Of a stretch of DNA of 64,000 nucleotides, positions 1-12,500 are shown one piece after another. How positions within the stretch are numbered: the first letter of the stretch is position 1; each line of letters begins with the position of its first letter. This DNA comes from Marsupella aquatica (Eukaryota > Marchantiophyta): assembly GCA_973895155.1 (NCBI GenBank), contig OZ316894.1:16802001-16866000 (forward strand). Reading direction: 5' to 3'. The notes below the pieces were generated by a model that was given only the letters and a program-made list of their open reading frames with translations, did no database searches and was not told the DNA's origin. The position numbers and the translations under genes were made by a program.

Positions 1-2500
1 CCGTAAGCTGTCGATAGACTGAAATTCGGCAAGAAAAATAGATCGCAGAAGTCGTGATTGGATCAGCGCTTTGCCCGTCACAGGAGTTGGACCATAATGT
101 ACTCTCGTCCAGGACAAGATACGTAGGGTTCAGACTCCGAAGAGTAGACAGATGTGGGGGCGAAAAGTTGTTAAATTGTAGATATTGACTACGACTCATC
201 CTAAAACAGGATTGTGGAAGGAGATAATCACCGGTATAATTCATTGAGCGTGCGGTCATTGATGTGGATGGTGCGGGTTTCGCTGGAGCCGCCATCAGAA
301 ACATTCCCAGATGTGCGTGCACGCCATCCACCACGCCATAGCTTTGTCGCTCGGCGCCTTAAGTTGTCCATCGTGACTCTCGATCCAGATACTGCTCTAG
401 TTCTCACTATCAGGGGCGTGACATATTATCTTAGTAGCATCACTACCATCCAAGGTCCCCCCTTCAAGGAAGTGTGAATATTGGTCGATAACAAGGAAGA
501 AGAGCTTTTTCCTTCCAATGCCAGTAGAAGCTCAACAGAAAGCTTGAAACGTTTTAATCATCGTCTCAACAACCAGCACCAGAGAAAGTCAATAAACGTC
601 AGAGCCTTCATCAGAGCGATCCTGGTTACGAAACATTCCAGCGAGCAGCGTCACACCGACCGGTACGTCGATTGCCCGTGGTCAAAACAGTTGGCTCAAA
701 GCCAGCTGCGACAATGCTCCTATGTCGTTCAGAAGGCAGACGGATGCGGCTTGAAAACAACCACACGGTTGCATCAGACCACAACATCAGCGAATCAGTC
801 GTGGGCATCGCAACAGAGAAGTGCCAAAACTGTGACAGGACGTTCCCATCAAACTCCAACACGGCGTTGCGTTGTCCATAGGACGACCTCAGCCAGCGGG
901 AGCCCAAAGGACCGACGGCAAGGTATGGCGTCGTGGAAGTGGGAGTAGGTTAGACCAGGACCAACAAGAGCCTGGGGGGAACCATGATGATGATGCCAGG
1001 ACGCATACGGTGTCATGTATTGGTCCTCCGACAGGGGCTCGCATGCCTTGAATCTTTCATTCCCACGAAAGAGACCCAACCCATGCAAGAACATTACTAA
1101 TTTCAATCAAAACCAACGCATACTAACCCCCAATTCCACCCCAAGCAAGGGACAAATCTACCCTCACGAGCTCCACCGAAAAGCCCCAAAATTATCTTTC
1201 GTTTCTGTGTCTGTCTCTGCACTCCAATAATCACATTGTGTTGTGCGGTCCTGTGTAGCAGCTGCAGCTTCAGGGTAGCTTCCTTCTGGGAGGGAAGACA
1301 TCTCTTCGGTCCTGCCCTCCCCACGCCCCAGCCTCCCCCACATGCAGCTCATTGCCCGCCTAGAGTTTGCGGAAACTCTACAGTAGTCCTCTTGCCTCCT
1401 AATCATAAAGCCTGGGCTCATCAGCCTCCGTGACTTTAGACGAGCTCAAAGTCTCTGTCTTACAGCAAGACTTTAGGACAGGTAGAAACGTGCTTACGTC
1501 CTGCAGCTTGCTGCTGATGAACACATTTTGGTCATTTTGGCCAAGCCGACTGCGTCACAGAAAGTTCGAGAAGAGACTGGCTCAGCGTGTCCTACAGTAC
1601 AGTGCAGCAGTGGTAGAGTCCTAATAATGTAGCTAGCTTGCGAATCTACCTCCCGCTCTCCCGCATCTTCAGCAGCACTACAGCTGGACTGCTTCACTGC
1701 TTTCTTTGATTCGGTCGTCCTTTCGACGTGAGCTTCCCCCTCATGCAGCTTGTCCCTTTCCAAGTAAAGCGCACCAAGTCAGCGAGCGAACAAAACCGCA
1801 ATTCGCTCGCGACTCAACAACATGGGGGCTTGCAACGAGTTCCGAGCTCCTTCACCAGGTACAGTACAGTAGTAGTTTGAATGTGATGTATTGTTCTTCG
1901 TCAAAGCCATCTTCCATGGCCAGACTTCCTTGTCAAACTGCAATTTCTGACCACAGTTCCGTTTCGATTACTTAAAAAAATGCTTCCGTTCACAATCTGA
2001 ACGCTGCACCATAACAGAATCCGGAACAGCCTCTCATGTGAGGAGGTCAATCAGCTGCCGGCTACTGTACCAGCACAGGGAAACAGGGAAACACACCCTC
2101 GGTGCAGAGAACCGCTGACTCAAAACCCAACCATTCGAATTGCTCTGTACCTTCACGCGATTCGAAATGGAACGCTTCGTTCCCTCGAATCAAAATTGCA
2201 TCGGAATTATATTCTGCGTTGATCGATCGATTTATCTTCGAAATTAATGATTGTTTGCTAATACCCCCCGGCTGGGGTAGGTCCACTCTCTCGGGAGGTG
2301 GATTCTAGGAAAGTCTGTCCGAAAGTCTTGGAAAGCTGAGATCGACGTTCGGCGACATCGATCGTTCATTCCTTGAATCCCTGCCGTCGATTTCCTCCGC
2401 AGGGATTTGTCGTGCCCGACCGCGTCTAGGTGACTGTGCCCACAGGCGGCCGTGAATTCCACGTGGCATTCGTACGGTGGTACGGTACGGCGCGCACGGA
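1..2500. other. Gene-poor left edge, no supported gene
   Basis: I see only short open frames here. The longest is a 155-codon frame at 481-948 on the + strand; it has no recognisable domain and its composition (many Arg, Ser, Thr, Gln) looks non-coding. The first few hundred bases could be the untranslated end of a gene lying to the left, but nothing shows this. No tRNA or other RNA gene was recognised. Confidence 0.5.
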
Positions 2501-2520
2501 AGAATGTTAAATTACATTTA

Positions 2521-2830
2521 AGTGAAATGCAGTTAACTCTCTCTAAATACAAACTCTCGAGAAGAGTGCTGTGCACTAAACGAGTTTTTGCTTCCTTGGT
2601 AGGTGCAAACCCCCTAAAGTTTGAAATTCAGTTAACTCTATAAGTGCACATTCTTGGGAAGACGGATACAGTGTGCACTAAAGCATTTTTTGCATTCCTT
2701 GATAGGTGGAAACCCCCTAAAATTTGTAGTCAAGCTAACTCTCTAAGTGCACACTTTTGGGAAAATGGATCCAAGATGTGCACTAAATAAGCTTTTGCAT
2801 TCTTTGATAAGTGTATGCCCTCTAGCATTT
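2521..2830. repeat. Three degenerate tandem units of about 101 bp
   Basis: Three head-to-tail units share the ordered blocks AGTTAACTCT, then AAGTGCACA, then GTGCACTAAA, then a TTTTTGCATTCCTTGATAGG-like block, then AAACCCCCTAAA. The last block recurs at about 2609, 2710 and (degenerate) 2814. Further GTGCAC words continue to about 3180. There is no coding potential. Confidence 0.75.
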
Positions 2831-3199
2831 GCAATAATCCTTACGTAGGCCCTTTGTCAATGAGCAGTCTGGACTGGGTACACAAATTGTATATCATTAC
2901 CCCAAATTAGGTGCTCAACTCCATAAGTACATTTTTTATTCTACTAAGCAAAGGTGTGCAATTATCAGGTACTTTAGTTTGATGAGATTGTGTGCTTACT
3001 AATAAGTGCACACCCTTTCTTAGTGGAGTCCAAAATGCACTCATCAAGAATTTTGCTCTCATAAACTTATTGCATAGTAAAATGATTCCAGACCTGTTTG
3101 CTCTTAGAAAAGATGCCAAAAGTGCAAACTCTGTGTAAAATATGGGAAGAACAGGATACCTTGCACTAAAAGAGTGTGCTCTTAAATAAGTTGTTGCTT

Positions 3200-5940
3200 A
3201 GTGTCCAGGGTGGCTAATCTCCCCATGTGTGAAGAAGAAGATGCTATGAATATTCATTATTTCCTTGATTGATTTTTTATGATGAAATCTTTCTGGATTT
3301 CAGGATAACCATTAGATTCCTGCTAAGGAGGTCTGTGACTAGGCAAGAAATTGGTAACCATTAGATTCTGGCCAAGGGGGTCTCTGATTGGTTGATGGAA
3401 TACTTAAAAGCCTATTTGACATCTGGATTTCAAATAGTGTGCAAACTCATAAAGAGTGAGGTTGGGCATTGAAAATATGCTAGGGCAATGTCAGCCCACC
3501 TCATGAGTAGGAAAAAGTCTCACCATAATCCAATGACTAAGGAAGTTTTTTTGCCAAAATGTCATTTGGTAAAGAGAACATGAAAAAATGGATTAAAATT
3601 ACCTTCTAGCTACCTGGCCTCAAGATATGTGATTTGTTTCTCTGTGTTAGTGACATAGATGAAGGTTGCAATTTCTTGGAGACATAGTTTTAATGGAAGA
3701 CTCACAAGGAGGATTTTACTCAATAACCTTGGGCTGTTTGGGCTGTTTGGACTTTAACTCCCTCGGGCTCACGACTCCCTTGGGCTCACAGCCCCCAGGC
3801 TCGCCCCCAGGTTACTGTACATTTTAGTGGTCTGGTTACCTCATACCTCTAACATTGTCAAACTGTAGAAGTGTAATCTTTGCTCAACATAACAATTTAA
3901 CACCGTTGTGGTGTTGCTTTCAGCCGTCATTGTCTTTTGCTACACCACTATGATTATGTACCAATTGATGTCAGAGCCATTGCAAACAGAGATCTGTACT
4001 GTCTTATTTCCTATTGTCCCCCTCACCATCCAATACATCAAGTAATTCTCCCCTTACCTGATTCTCGGCTTGACTTCCCATGTCACAACCATAGTCTAAA
4101 CATCAAAATATGTTGTCACCGTTGCAAATAGAGACCTTTACCATCTTATTTCTAATTGTCCCCCTCACAATCTAGTACATCAAGTTATTCTCCCCTTACT
4201 TTACTTCCCATGTCACAACCATATTCTAAACATCAAAATTTGCTGTCAATCATGATTGGTAAACTTGGATTGCAAATTGGATTATGAATATAGATGGAAT
4301 GTCCCCTTAACAATCAAATAAATCACTGGATATTTGAGTCAATTTAAATGTTTTGAGCAAGTCCATCCAAGCTCTGCCAGTCCATCTGGACTTCATAGAC
4401 AAAGTGCAGGTCCATAATTATGGGCTTTAGTTTCAATAAATCAATGGATTGAGATTTATATCATAAATATATATAGAATATAGATAAATAAACATAGGTA
4501 GATTGTCCCCCTAAAAACCATTGGATTGGGAATTATAAATATATATGGAATATAGATAGATATAGGAATCTGAAGCCCGGATGGACCAAGACATTGTCCC
4601 TGCCCATCCCCATGGACTGCATAAAGTGATCCGTGGTTTTACACCAAAAAGATAAGCGAACCAGTCGCATATTGCAGTTGGCTGACGACTTTGACTACAC
4701 AGTGGAGAAAGTAGACATGACGCCAAGTCATATTTTTTGAAATTGGACTCTGTTCAATGTAATCTTGTCTGAATGGCTGAGCAATGTTGTTTGGAGAAGA
4801 ATTATGGAGCTTCTCCATTTTGAAGCTCCAATGTAAGCCCAACCTAAAGCCAGCAAAATGGATCAATGAGATAAAAGGTGCAATCAAAAACATTTGTGCC
4901 ACTCCATCGCTCCCATATCACAGATCAAGCCCTCTTGCTTATGAAAAGTGTCGAGTTCTCATGAGTACATGGAACAATTTCAATATGTATGTATTGGCTT
5001 GATGACTTACTTGACAAGGTTGTCAAAGTTGTCCACTGTTTACAACATAAACCTTACCTTTGAACTTGGCAGATGGGTCTAATTATTTGAGAGACTTTTG
5101 GACCTTTGTTTAAGATTTTTCCAACATGGTCTTTGATGTTCAATCTATAATTTGAAACTTTTTGAGATCATCAACTCCATTTCAGATGGTCAAATATTCT
5201 AAATCATTATGTCACTTCACACTTGGAACTTTTCATATGGGTAAATTGTTAACAGGTCACATTTCAATCAAACGCATACACAATGTTCTGAGCAAGTCCA
5301 TCCAACTTTTGCCAGTCCATCTGGGTTTCATATAGACAATTTGGAGGTCCATCGGGCTCCAATTCTAGATATAGAGAGAATGTCCCCTAACACAACTAAG
5401 TCATTGAATTCACTGTGCAATTCTTTACACATATTCCCGGTGACATTGTGAATAATAATGCATTGCAAATAAACCCTAAGTAAAGTGCTCCATTAATTCA
5501 TGACAAATAAATAAATAAAATACTTGTGAGCATTTTGACAAACCTAGAGGTATATCGGGGCTTAAATTTGGCTCCCCCATGCAATCAACCACATTCAGAA
5601 ATAGACATCTACCACGACAACGCAAAATTTGGAAAGACTACACTCCGTTGTGATCCCGCATCAACCAACATAATTTTTAAGGTTTTTTGTTTTTAGCCAG
5701 TGTGGCGAAAGTAAGCCCTTCCTAAGGGAGGAGATGCTAGGATTATTCTTTATCTCTTTTCCATGATTATTTTTTGACCGTCAGTTATCCCTAGATTTAC
5801 AGATGACCATTAGATTCTGGCAAATGGGGTCCATGATTTGTGTGAAAGTGTCAAATGACACACATAGAATCTAGCTCGTTTCCGCCAAAAGTGGCCCAGC
5901 ACTTTTTGGGAGGTGGAATTTGCCTAAACTTCGCACCTAA
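3200..5940. repeat. AT-rich intergenic DNA with dispersed direct repeats
   Basis: No gene is seen. Segments recur at a distance. A block with GATGAAATCTTTCTGGATTT and ACCATTAGATTC lies near 3280-3400, and a diverged copy lies near 5760-5830. A block starting GAGCAAGTCCATCCAA is at about 4358 and again at about 5291. The copy at 5697-5905 has weakly matching ends of inverted orientation, as in a decayed MITE, but the match is too poor to name a family. Confidence 0.5.
3968..4247. repeat. Tandem duplication, two units of about 140 bp
   Basis: Two adjacent units share GTTGCAAA-AGAGA, then TTGTCCCCCTCAC, ATACATCAAGT, ATTCTCCCCTTAC, TTCCCATGTCACAACCATA and CTAAACATCAAAAT, in the same order. The second unit has lost a short CTGATTCTCGGC segment. 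It is non-coding. Confidence 0.75.
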
Positions 5941-6583
5941 AAAATAAAGTGGTACCAACTACAAACCCGGTGAGAGGTACAGTACTCTACTGAACCTATA
6001 CAAACAATCAGGCACTCGATTTCGTATCCTTGTCGTCTCGTTCTTTGTACTTGTTTACTTTGTGTTCGGGATTGCAAATTGCAAGCAGAGGAGACGATCC
6101 TCAGGGCTCGAACGTTTCGTACGTTCGAGCGGAGAAACAAAAATTAACGACAAGTAATGTGGCGATCATTATTAGTGTTCCAAATATGTCGGAGGGGGAG
6201 CGAGTTCTGCAGGAGGATTGGAAGGCTTGAATAGACGACGGTGGACCATTGGAACGTGATCGTTGCCGACATTAATTAAAGGGTTGGTGTGACTGGTTTT
6301 CGCTGAAGAAGGGCTTCACTACCGTAGTCGGAATTGCGTAGTCGGTGGATTTCGAAACGATTTGAAAGAGGTACAGGACTTGTCGTGCGCGTTCTGAGTC
6401 TGTCAGTGGAGCTGTGCAGGGTACCACTCAGTTCTGACTATGGCGATATTTTTTTCGGAATTAAGAGAAACCGTCCCAGCTGGTTTACGACGTCCTTCTC
6501 CTAAGTTTTTTGACAACTGTTAGAAGAGGACAGGAGACAGTCATTGGATACAACTTGCTGTTGTATGTATCGTGAAAAGAGAG

Positions 6584-9500
6584 ATGGCTTGTGTGTATAT
6601 TCCGGTGCAAAATTCATCGGAAGAAGTACGGGTGCAATTGGATCAGCTGCCGCGAGATGCTACTGATATTCTGGACATTCTCAAGGCTGAGCAAGCTCCC
6701 CTCAATTTGTGGCTCACATTCGCGGTACGTATTTCTTTCTCTCAGCTGATGCCTTCTTCGGCGGCAACTCTTGCCCTAAATGCCAGTTTTATAGCGTGAA
6801 GCGAGTGATCAGGCTGCGAGTGTAAGAGAACGCTTTCTGCAATCTCGAATATCAATATGTCTGTGCGCAACGTCTCCTGGTCTCTGTCAAATTATTTGCT
6901 TATTGACAATGTGCAGAGAGAGTACTTCAAACAGGGGAAGATTAACGAATTTCTTCAAATCTTAGTAGAAGGATCTAGTCCAGGTATCGGATTCTGAAAT
7001 CCTGTCTCTTTTCTTGTCTACTGTAGCTCATTTGCTGCACCATCGACGAATCATCAGAATGTATTGACTCATGGCTACGATTCATTTGAACACTTACATT
7101 TATACCACTGACATATTTGGCTACAGAAATTGATGAATATTACAGTGATGTCAAGTATGATCGCATTGCCATCCTAAACGCGTTGGGGGCATATTACACA
7201 AATTTGGGGAAAGTGGAGCAAAAGCAGCGAGAGAAGGATGAGCATTTTATAAGTGCCACACAATACTATAACCGTGCGTCAAGAATTGATCAAGATGAGC
7301 CTACTACATGGGTTGGAAAAGGTATCCAAGAAACTCCCTTTCATTTCGTACAGAAACTGCTCCAGAACCGCTACAACTTAGCATGTTACATTGAGGGTAT
7401 ATCATTGGACTACTGTCTGGTCGCAAAATGCTGCTCTTGAGGCATCTCACAAAATGTAACAGCAGCTCAAATCGAAACTTTGAAACTCTTGGATGTACAG
7501 GTCAGTTGCTACTGGCTAAAGGAGATCTTGAGCAGTCATTTGAAGTTTTTAAGATTGTCTTGGAGGGACAACCTGACAACGTTCCAGCAATACTTGGACA
7601 GGTCTGAAGCGTAATACTCTTTTTCTTCATTCGTTTTGAAAGGAACCGCTGAAAGTTCGCTTTAGCAGCATTCAATGATCGTTAACAACGAATAATTTTT
7701 CCTTCATGTTCTTCTACAGGCCTGTGTTCAATTCAATCGTGACCGCTACCAAGAGGCTCTGAGCCTTTACAAGGTAATTTGCTGCACCTGTGTATTTGCA
7801 ATCACGGCAAAAAAATGACATAGTCAGTTTTGGATGTTGTTCTACTCAAAGATCTAGAGATTTTCGTGCATACTTACACTTGAAAAGGAACTGACATGTT
7901 ATTTGCCAGAAATAATTCTTTTCAGTTTCAGTTAGCACGCAGGATTCTTATCTGTAGAGGTTATGCATCAACGTCTGAGACAGATTGGACTAGAGTGTGC
8001 CAGCTTTGATTTGAAAGCTGCTAAGGAGAGTGGTCCACTCGCTGTTGTGCGTATCTCTCAACTAGGCTATCACTGTGGTCGATGATAATTGTTTAATGAC
8101 GCTTTGGTTGGTAATGATGCACAGAAAGCATTGCAGGTTCATCCGAGGTGTCCAGCATCAGTGAGGCTCGGTTTAGGTCTATGTCGTTATCGCCTAGGGC
8201 AGGTTAAGAAGGCCAGGCAAGCATTTGAACGTGTCTTGCAGGCATGTATTGACATTTATGCTTTTCATTCAACACTATTTGCTGTCTTCAGTGCATCCGT
8301 ACCGCTGTCTGTACCCTGTGAATGAACCTGAGATGCTTCAGATTTTTCTAGAGGCCTCATACTGGTTTAAAAAGTTGTAGAACTTTTGCTCTTCTGACGC
8401 GCATCCTCAAAATGGGTTGTATTAGTTAATTGGACTAGCTAGCAGTTTTGTTTGTGTGTTGACCAAGGGCCTGTCATCTCATGTTATTGTCTGGCTTTGC
8501 ATCTTGCAGCTGGACCCCGGGAATGTGGAAGCCCAGGTGGCTTTAGGGGTCATGAATATCAATACCAATGAGCGTATGCATTTGGCACCTTTATCTTTGT
8601 TTCGTAAGCTAGTCTACAGAAGTAGCTTTGCTCCAAACAATATTTATCAAGCAACTGCTCTGCGTCAGCAAGAACATTTACAGGGGCTCTGTTGCGATGT
8701 TGTAGTGATCCACTGAAAGTCTTCTATTGCTATAAGGACCTCGCTAAAACTATTGTGTTTGGTTTCCTGACACATGTTTGTGTACTGGGCTGCAGCAGAG
8801 GGAGTTCGTGAAGGCCTGGAGAACATGAGGGCAGCTTATGAAATCTATCCTTACTGTGCAATGGCCCTAAATCACCTGGCCAACCATTTTTTTTTCACAG
8901 GACAGCACTACATTGTGGACCAACTGATGGAGGCTGCTCTTGTAGCAACAGACCATCCACAAATCAAAGCGCAATCTTATTACAATCTTGCACGATCATA
9001 TCATACAAAGGTGGGTCCAAAGTTTTCCATGAGCTTGGTGCCGGTCAGACAGGCGTAGTTTCGAATGAAGAAAACACTGGAAAGCTATTATTTGACAAGT
9101 CCACCCTACATGGAATGTATATCTCAAATGAATAGCCCTGAATCTGGATGCAGGGCGACTACAACAACGCAGCAGCTTACTATAGAGCATCAGTCAAAGA
9201 TCTAAAGGATGCGCGCGAATTTGTTCTTCCCTACTACGGTGAGGAATGGACACTGCATGTTCTGTGATCTTTACAGATTGACTGTTAAGAGGGGGAAATA
9301 TCTACCAATCAAATAGCAATATCAACTTTAAAGGTTCCTCGATCTCATTTACTGGAAGAAATAACAGCGGGAAAAAGGAAATAGACCGTGATGTTTCCCT
9401 TTTGGCACGCTAAATTCCAACGTTACACCGAGGTTCTTAAAAATTGACCAGCATTTTTAAGATGTGCACTGCCGTGTCTCAGGTTTGGGGCAAGTTCATT

Positions 9501-12500
9501 TCAAACTGGGAGAACTTAAGACAGCTTTAGCAAATTTTGAGAAAGTGTTGGAGGTACATCCTGATAATTGTGAAACAATCAAGGTAGGTCTCTGGGCTAC
9601 GAGCATCTTTCTTGTTACCGAGCGGGAAGCTCATGGGTTTGAAAGGTTCAGAATTACATTTTGGCAGTATCTGCGGATTCTCGTTTGATAAAATGCCAAT
9701 CTCGAAAAGACCGATGTGTTCTTGTTTTGCTCCCAGGCAATGGGACAGATATATCTCCAGCAGGGCCATATGGACAAAGCTTTGGACAATTTCAAGAAGG
9801 CAACGAAGCTGAATCCTCGGGATGTTGATGTGAGTTCCTCGCCAATATGGAATCATTCACCCGGCTAGTAGCATTCAAAATAAGTAGCAGACTTTCTGGC
9901 ATTCTTGTCAAAGTATGTTATGAGCTGTTTGTTAGCATTATGCTGTTCTGATTTACTTCTTGATTATCTGATTGACACAGGCTTGGGTGGAACTGGGTGA
10001 ACTACTCGTCTCTTCCGATTTTGGAGCAGCTCTGGATTCTTTCAAAACTGTGAGAAACTATTCTTGAAATGATTTGACAAGATTAGCGTGCAGTGACCTT
10101 TTGGTTGGGATAGATTTTGGAGTCCTCACTGTGGATCCTGCAAAAGGCTTCAGACTGGAAAGAGCCATTTTTCTGGGAAAGTTGTGCCAGTGCAGAGGCA
10201 GTTGCTTACTGGTAATTGGACTCTGCAGTTAGTCTGAAGTGCGAGCTGAGGTTTTCTGTGGTGGGAGTTACTGTCTTGAGTTTAGTAAAGAGAATTAGAT
10301 TAAAAAATATTCCCTTTCCAAATAGACTCGGTCGACAATAATTTGATTTTATGACGAAGGGTCTAGCTGTATCGCCTGAGCCCCTCTCTTTTCGAATATA
10401 ATAGTCGGATTCGTTTCCTCGTAAAGGACGCTCATATCTACTCAAAGTTACTGAATTTGGACTGTCGATGTTGGCAGGGACTTGGTCTTATTAGAAAAAA
10501 TGAGGATCCCATACCTATTGGACTCCTAAACAATATCGGCGTTCTTCACTTCGAGCGCAATGAGCTTGAGGTATGCACCGCTCGCAGCTTAAGCAGATAC
10601 CTCCAACGGGAGGCCGATGTTCTTTGTGAAGAGAAGAGAACTCTCATGTGTTGTTCTCTTGACTGGCCTGAGCTTGGTGCCCACGAAAAATATATACGAA
10701 TACTTAGACGATGGGGGAGTAGCTTCTCTGTTAACATATGGTTGTTCATGTGCTGTATCTTCTGAAGGCCGCAATGGAAGCTTATCGTGAGGCGTTGGGG
10801 GAGGGTATTTGGGTTGAGTTTAGTGAAGGGAGAATACCTTCAACTGAGGGCGATGCTGGACTACCAGTAGATCTTAGTGATGAAAATAAAAAGCTTAAAG
10901 AATTGGAAGAGGACGGAGTGCTATTGGATGTACCTGCAGAGAAAGTGACGGTTCTTTTCAATCTGGCAAGACTTCATGAGCAACTCCATGAAACACACAA
11001 GGCGACTATACTCTATCAACTGCTTTTGTATAAGGTGCGTGCCGCGAAGGGAAGTATGTCTTCTGTCCTCGGGTCTTCATCAGGATGCATGCAGCAAACC
11101 ACGTAACCAAGGATTGCATATGCACTGCTGCTTTACGGATTATTGGGTCAGAAATTCTCTTTCCAAGTAAAGCGAAGTCTTGGAGGAACCCAGTTCTCCT
11201 TTGATATACTGGTCCAGATTGGAAGATGACTGGGGTTTTTCAATTCGGAATTTAAAACATTTCTTATTGCAGAAAGCTGTTGAAGTAAGAACTGCTGTTT
11301 TGGAGTTAACATTTTGTCTATCTCCTGGAAATCAGCATCCTCAGTATATAGATGCATTTATGCGACTGGCAGCTATGGCTCAGGCGAGGAATAGTACAGC
11401 CGCAAGCCTGAAGCTGGTGGGTGCCATTGTGTAAAGCAATTTGCTTTGAGTTACTCTTGATAGTTCAGGCTAATGGTTGGAGCCTGTGAAAAATAGAAAG
11501 CTTTGGTTCATGTTTCAACTTTTTCTATCGTGGGTGTAAACATTTCACCTTCTTCAGGTCTTCAATAAGGTCTTTTCCGTTCGACAGAACAAGAAGTAGG
11601 ATTTCAGGTTATGGAATAAGAACTAGAATTTATAATTCTAAAGTATTTTGCTCTTTTTGGCAGGTTTCTAAAGTGCTGAAAGTAATAGGAAATTGTGCGG
11701 ATGCTTTATCAGTAAGAGGTAGCATGGAACTCAAAGCTGATGATTGGCTGAAAGCAAAGGAAACCTACAAAAGCATACAAGTTGCTGACGGGAAAGACAG
11801 TTACTCAACTTTGGCCCTGGTAAAATTCTTGGAAGCAATAAGGAAATATTGTTCTTACTGTCTTGCAAACAATCGCTGCACAATCTACGACATGATGGAT
11901 GTTGCATGGTAGCACTGCTTATGAATGTTTTTTGTCGAAAGTGATCGACTCATTCGAAGTCCTGTTTGATGGTGACGACTAAGTCAGTGGGAAACGAAAA
12001 TAAAGTTTTGCGTAAGATGGGACGGCAGGAAGTTTTGTGTGCACAACAAACCGATTTGTTGATGTGGAAATTAAATCCCTAAGATTACATGATGTGAACG
12101 GATTTCAACTTTGAAGCGGCCACTGACCTGCCTTTTCCTCCAACAGGGCAATTGGAATTATTATGCTGCTGTACGGGGAGAGAGAAAGGATCCCAAACTG
12201 GAAGCTACTCATTTGGAAAAAGCTAAAGAACTCTATCAGAAGGTTCTTAAAGACTTAATTTCTTTGGCAATGTTTCCCTTCAATATGATTTTTCGATTTT
12301 TCATTTATAAGCACTTCTCTGAGGCTGCTTACTATTCTGATTAGAGTGTCCTAGATTAGCCAAGGTCCTCGTGTGGACTGAGTTTGTTTAGCTCTATTTA
12401 ATATAAAATGTGATGTGCTTGAGATGACAGGTTTTAGTGCAGAAGCCAAACAATATGTTCGCCGCGAATGGGATAGGCATTGTTCTAGCTGAGAAAGGCA

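Noticed and set aside
481-948. 155-codon + strand frame near the left edge
   Set aside because: No recognisable domain, no splice partners, and composition typical of chance frames. It could be revisited with transcript data.
5697-5905. Possible MITE with TGTGGCGAAAG / TTTGGCGGAAA ends
   Set aside because: Only about 10 of 15 end bases match and no target duplication was found, so I list it only as part of the dispersed repeats.
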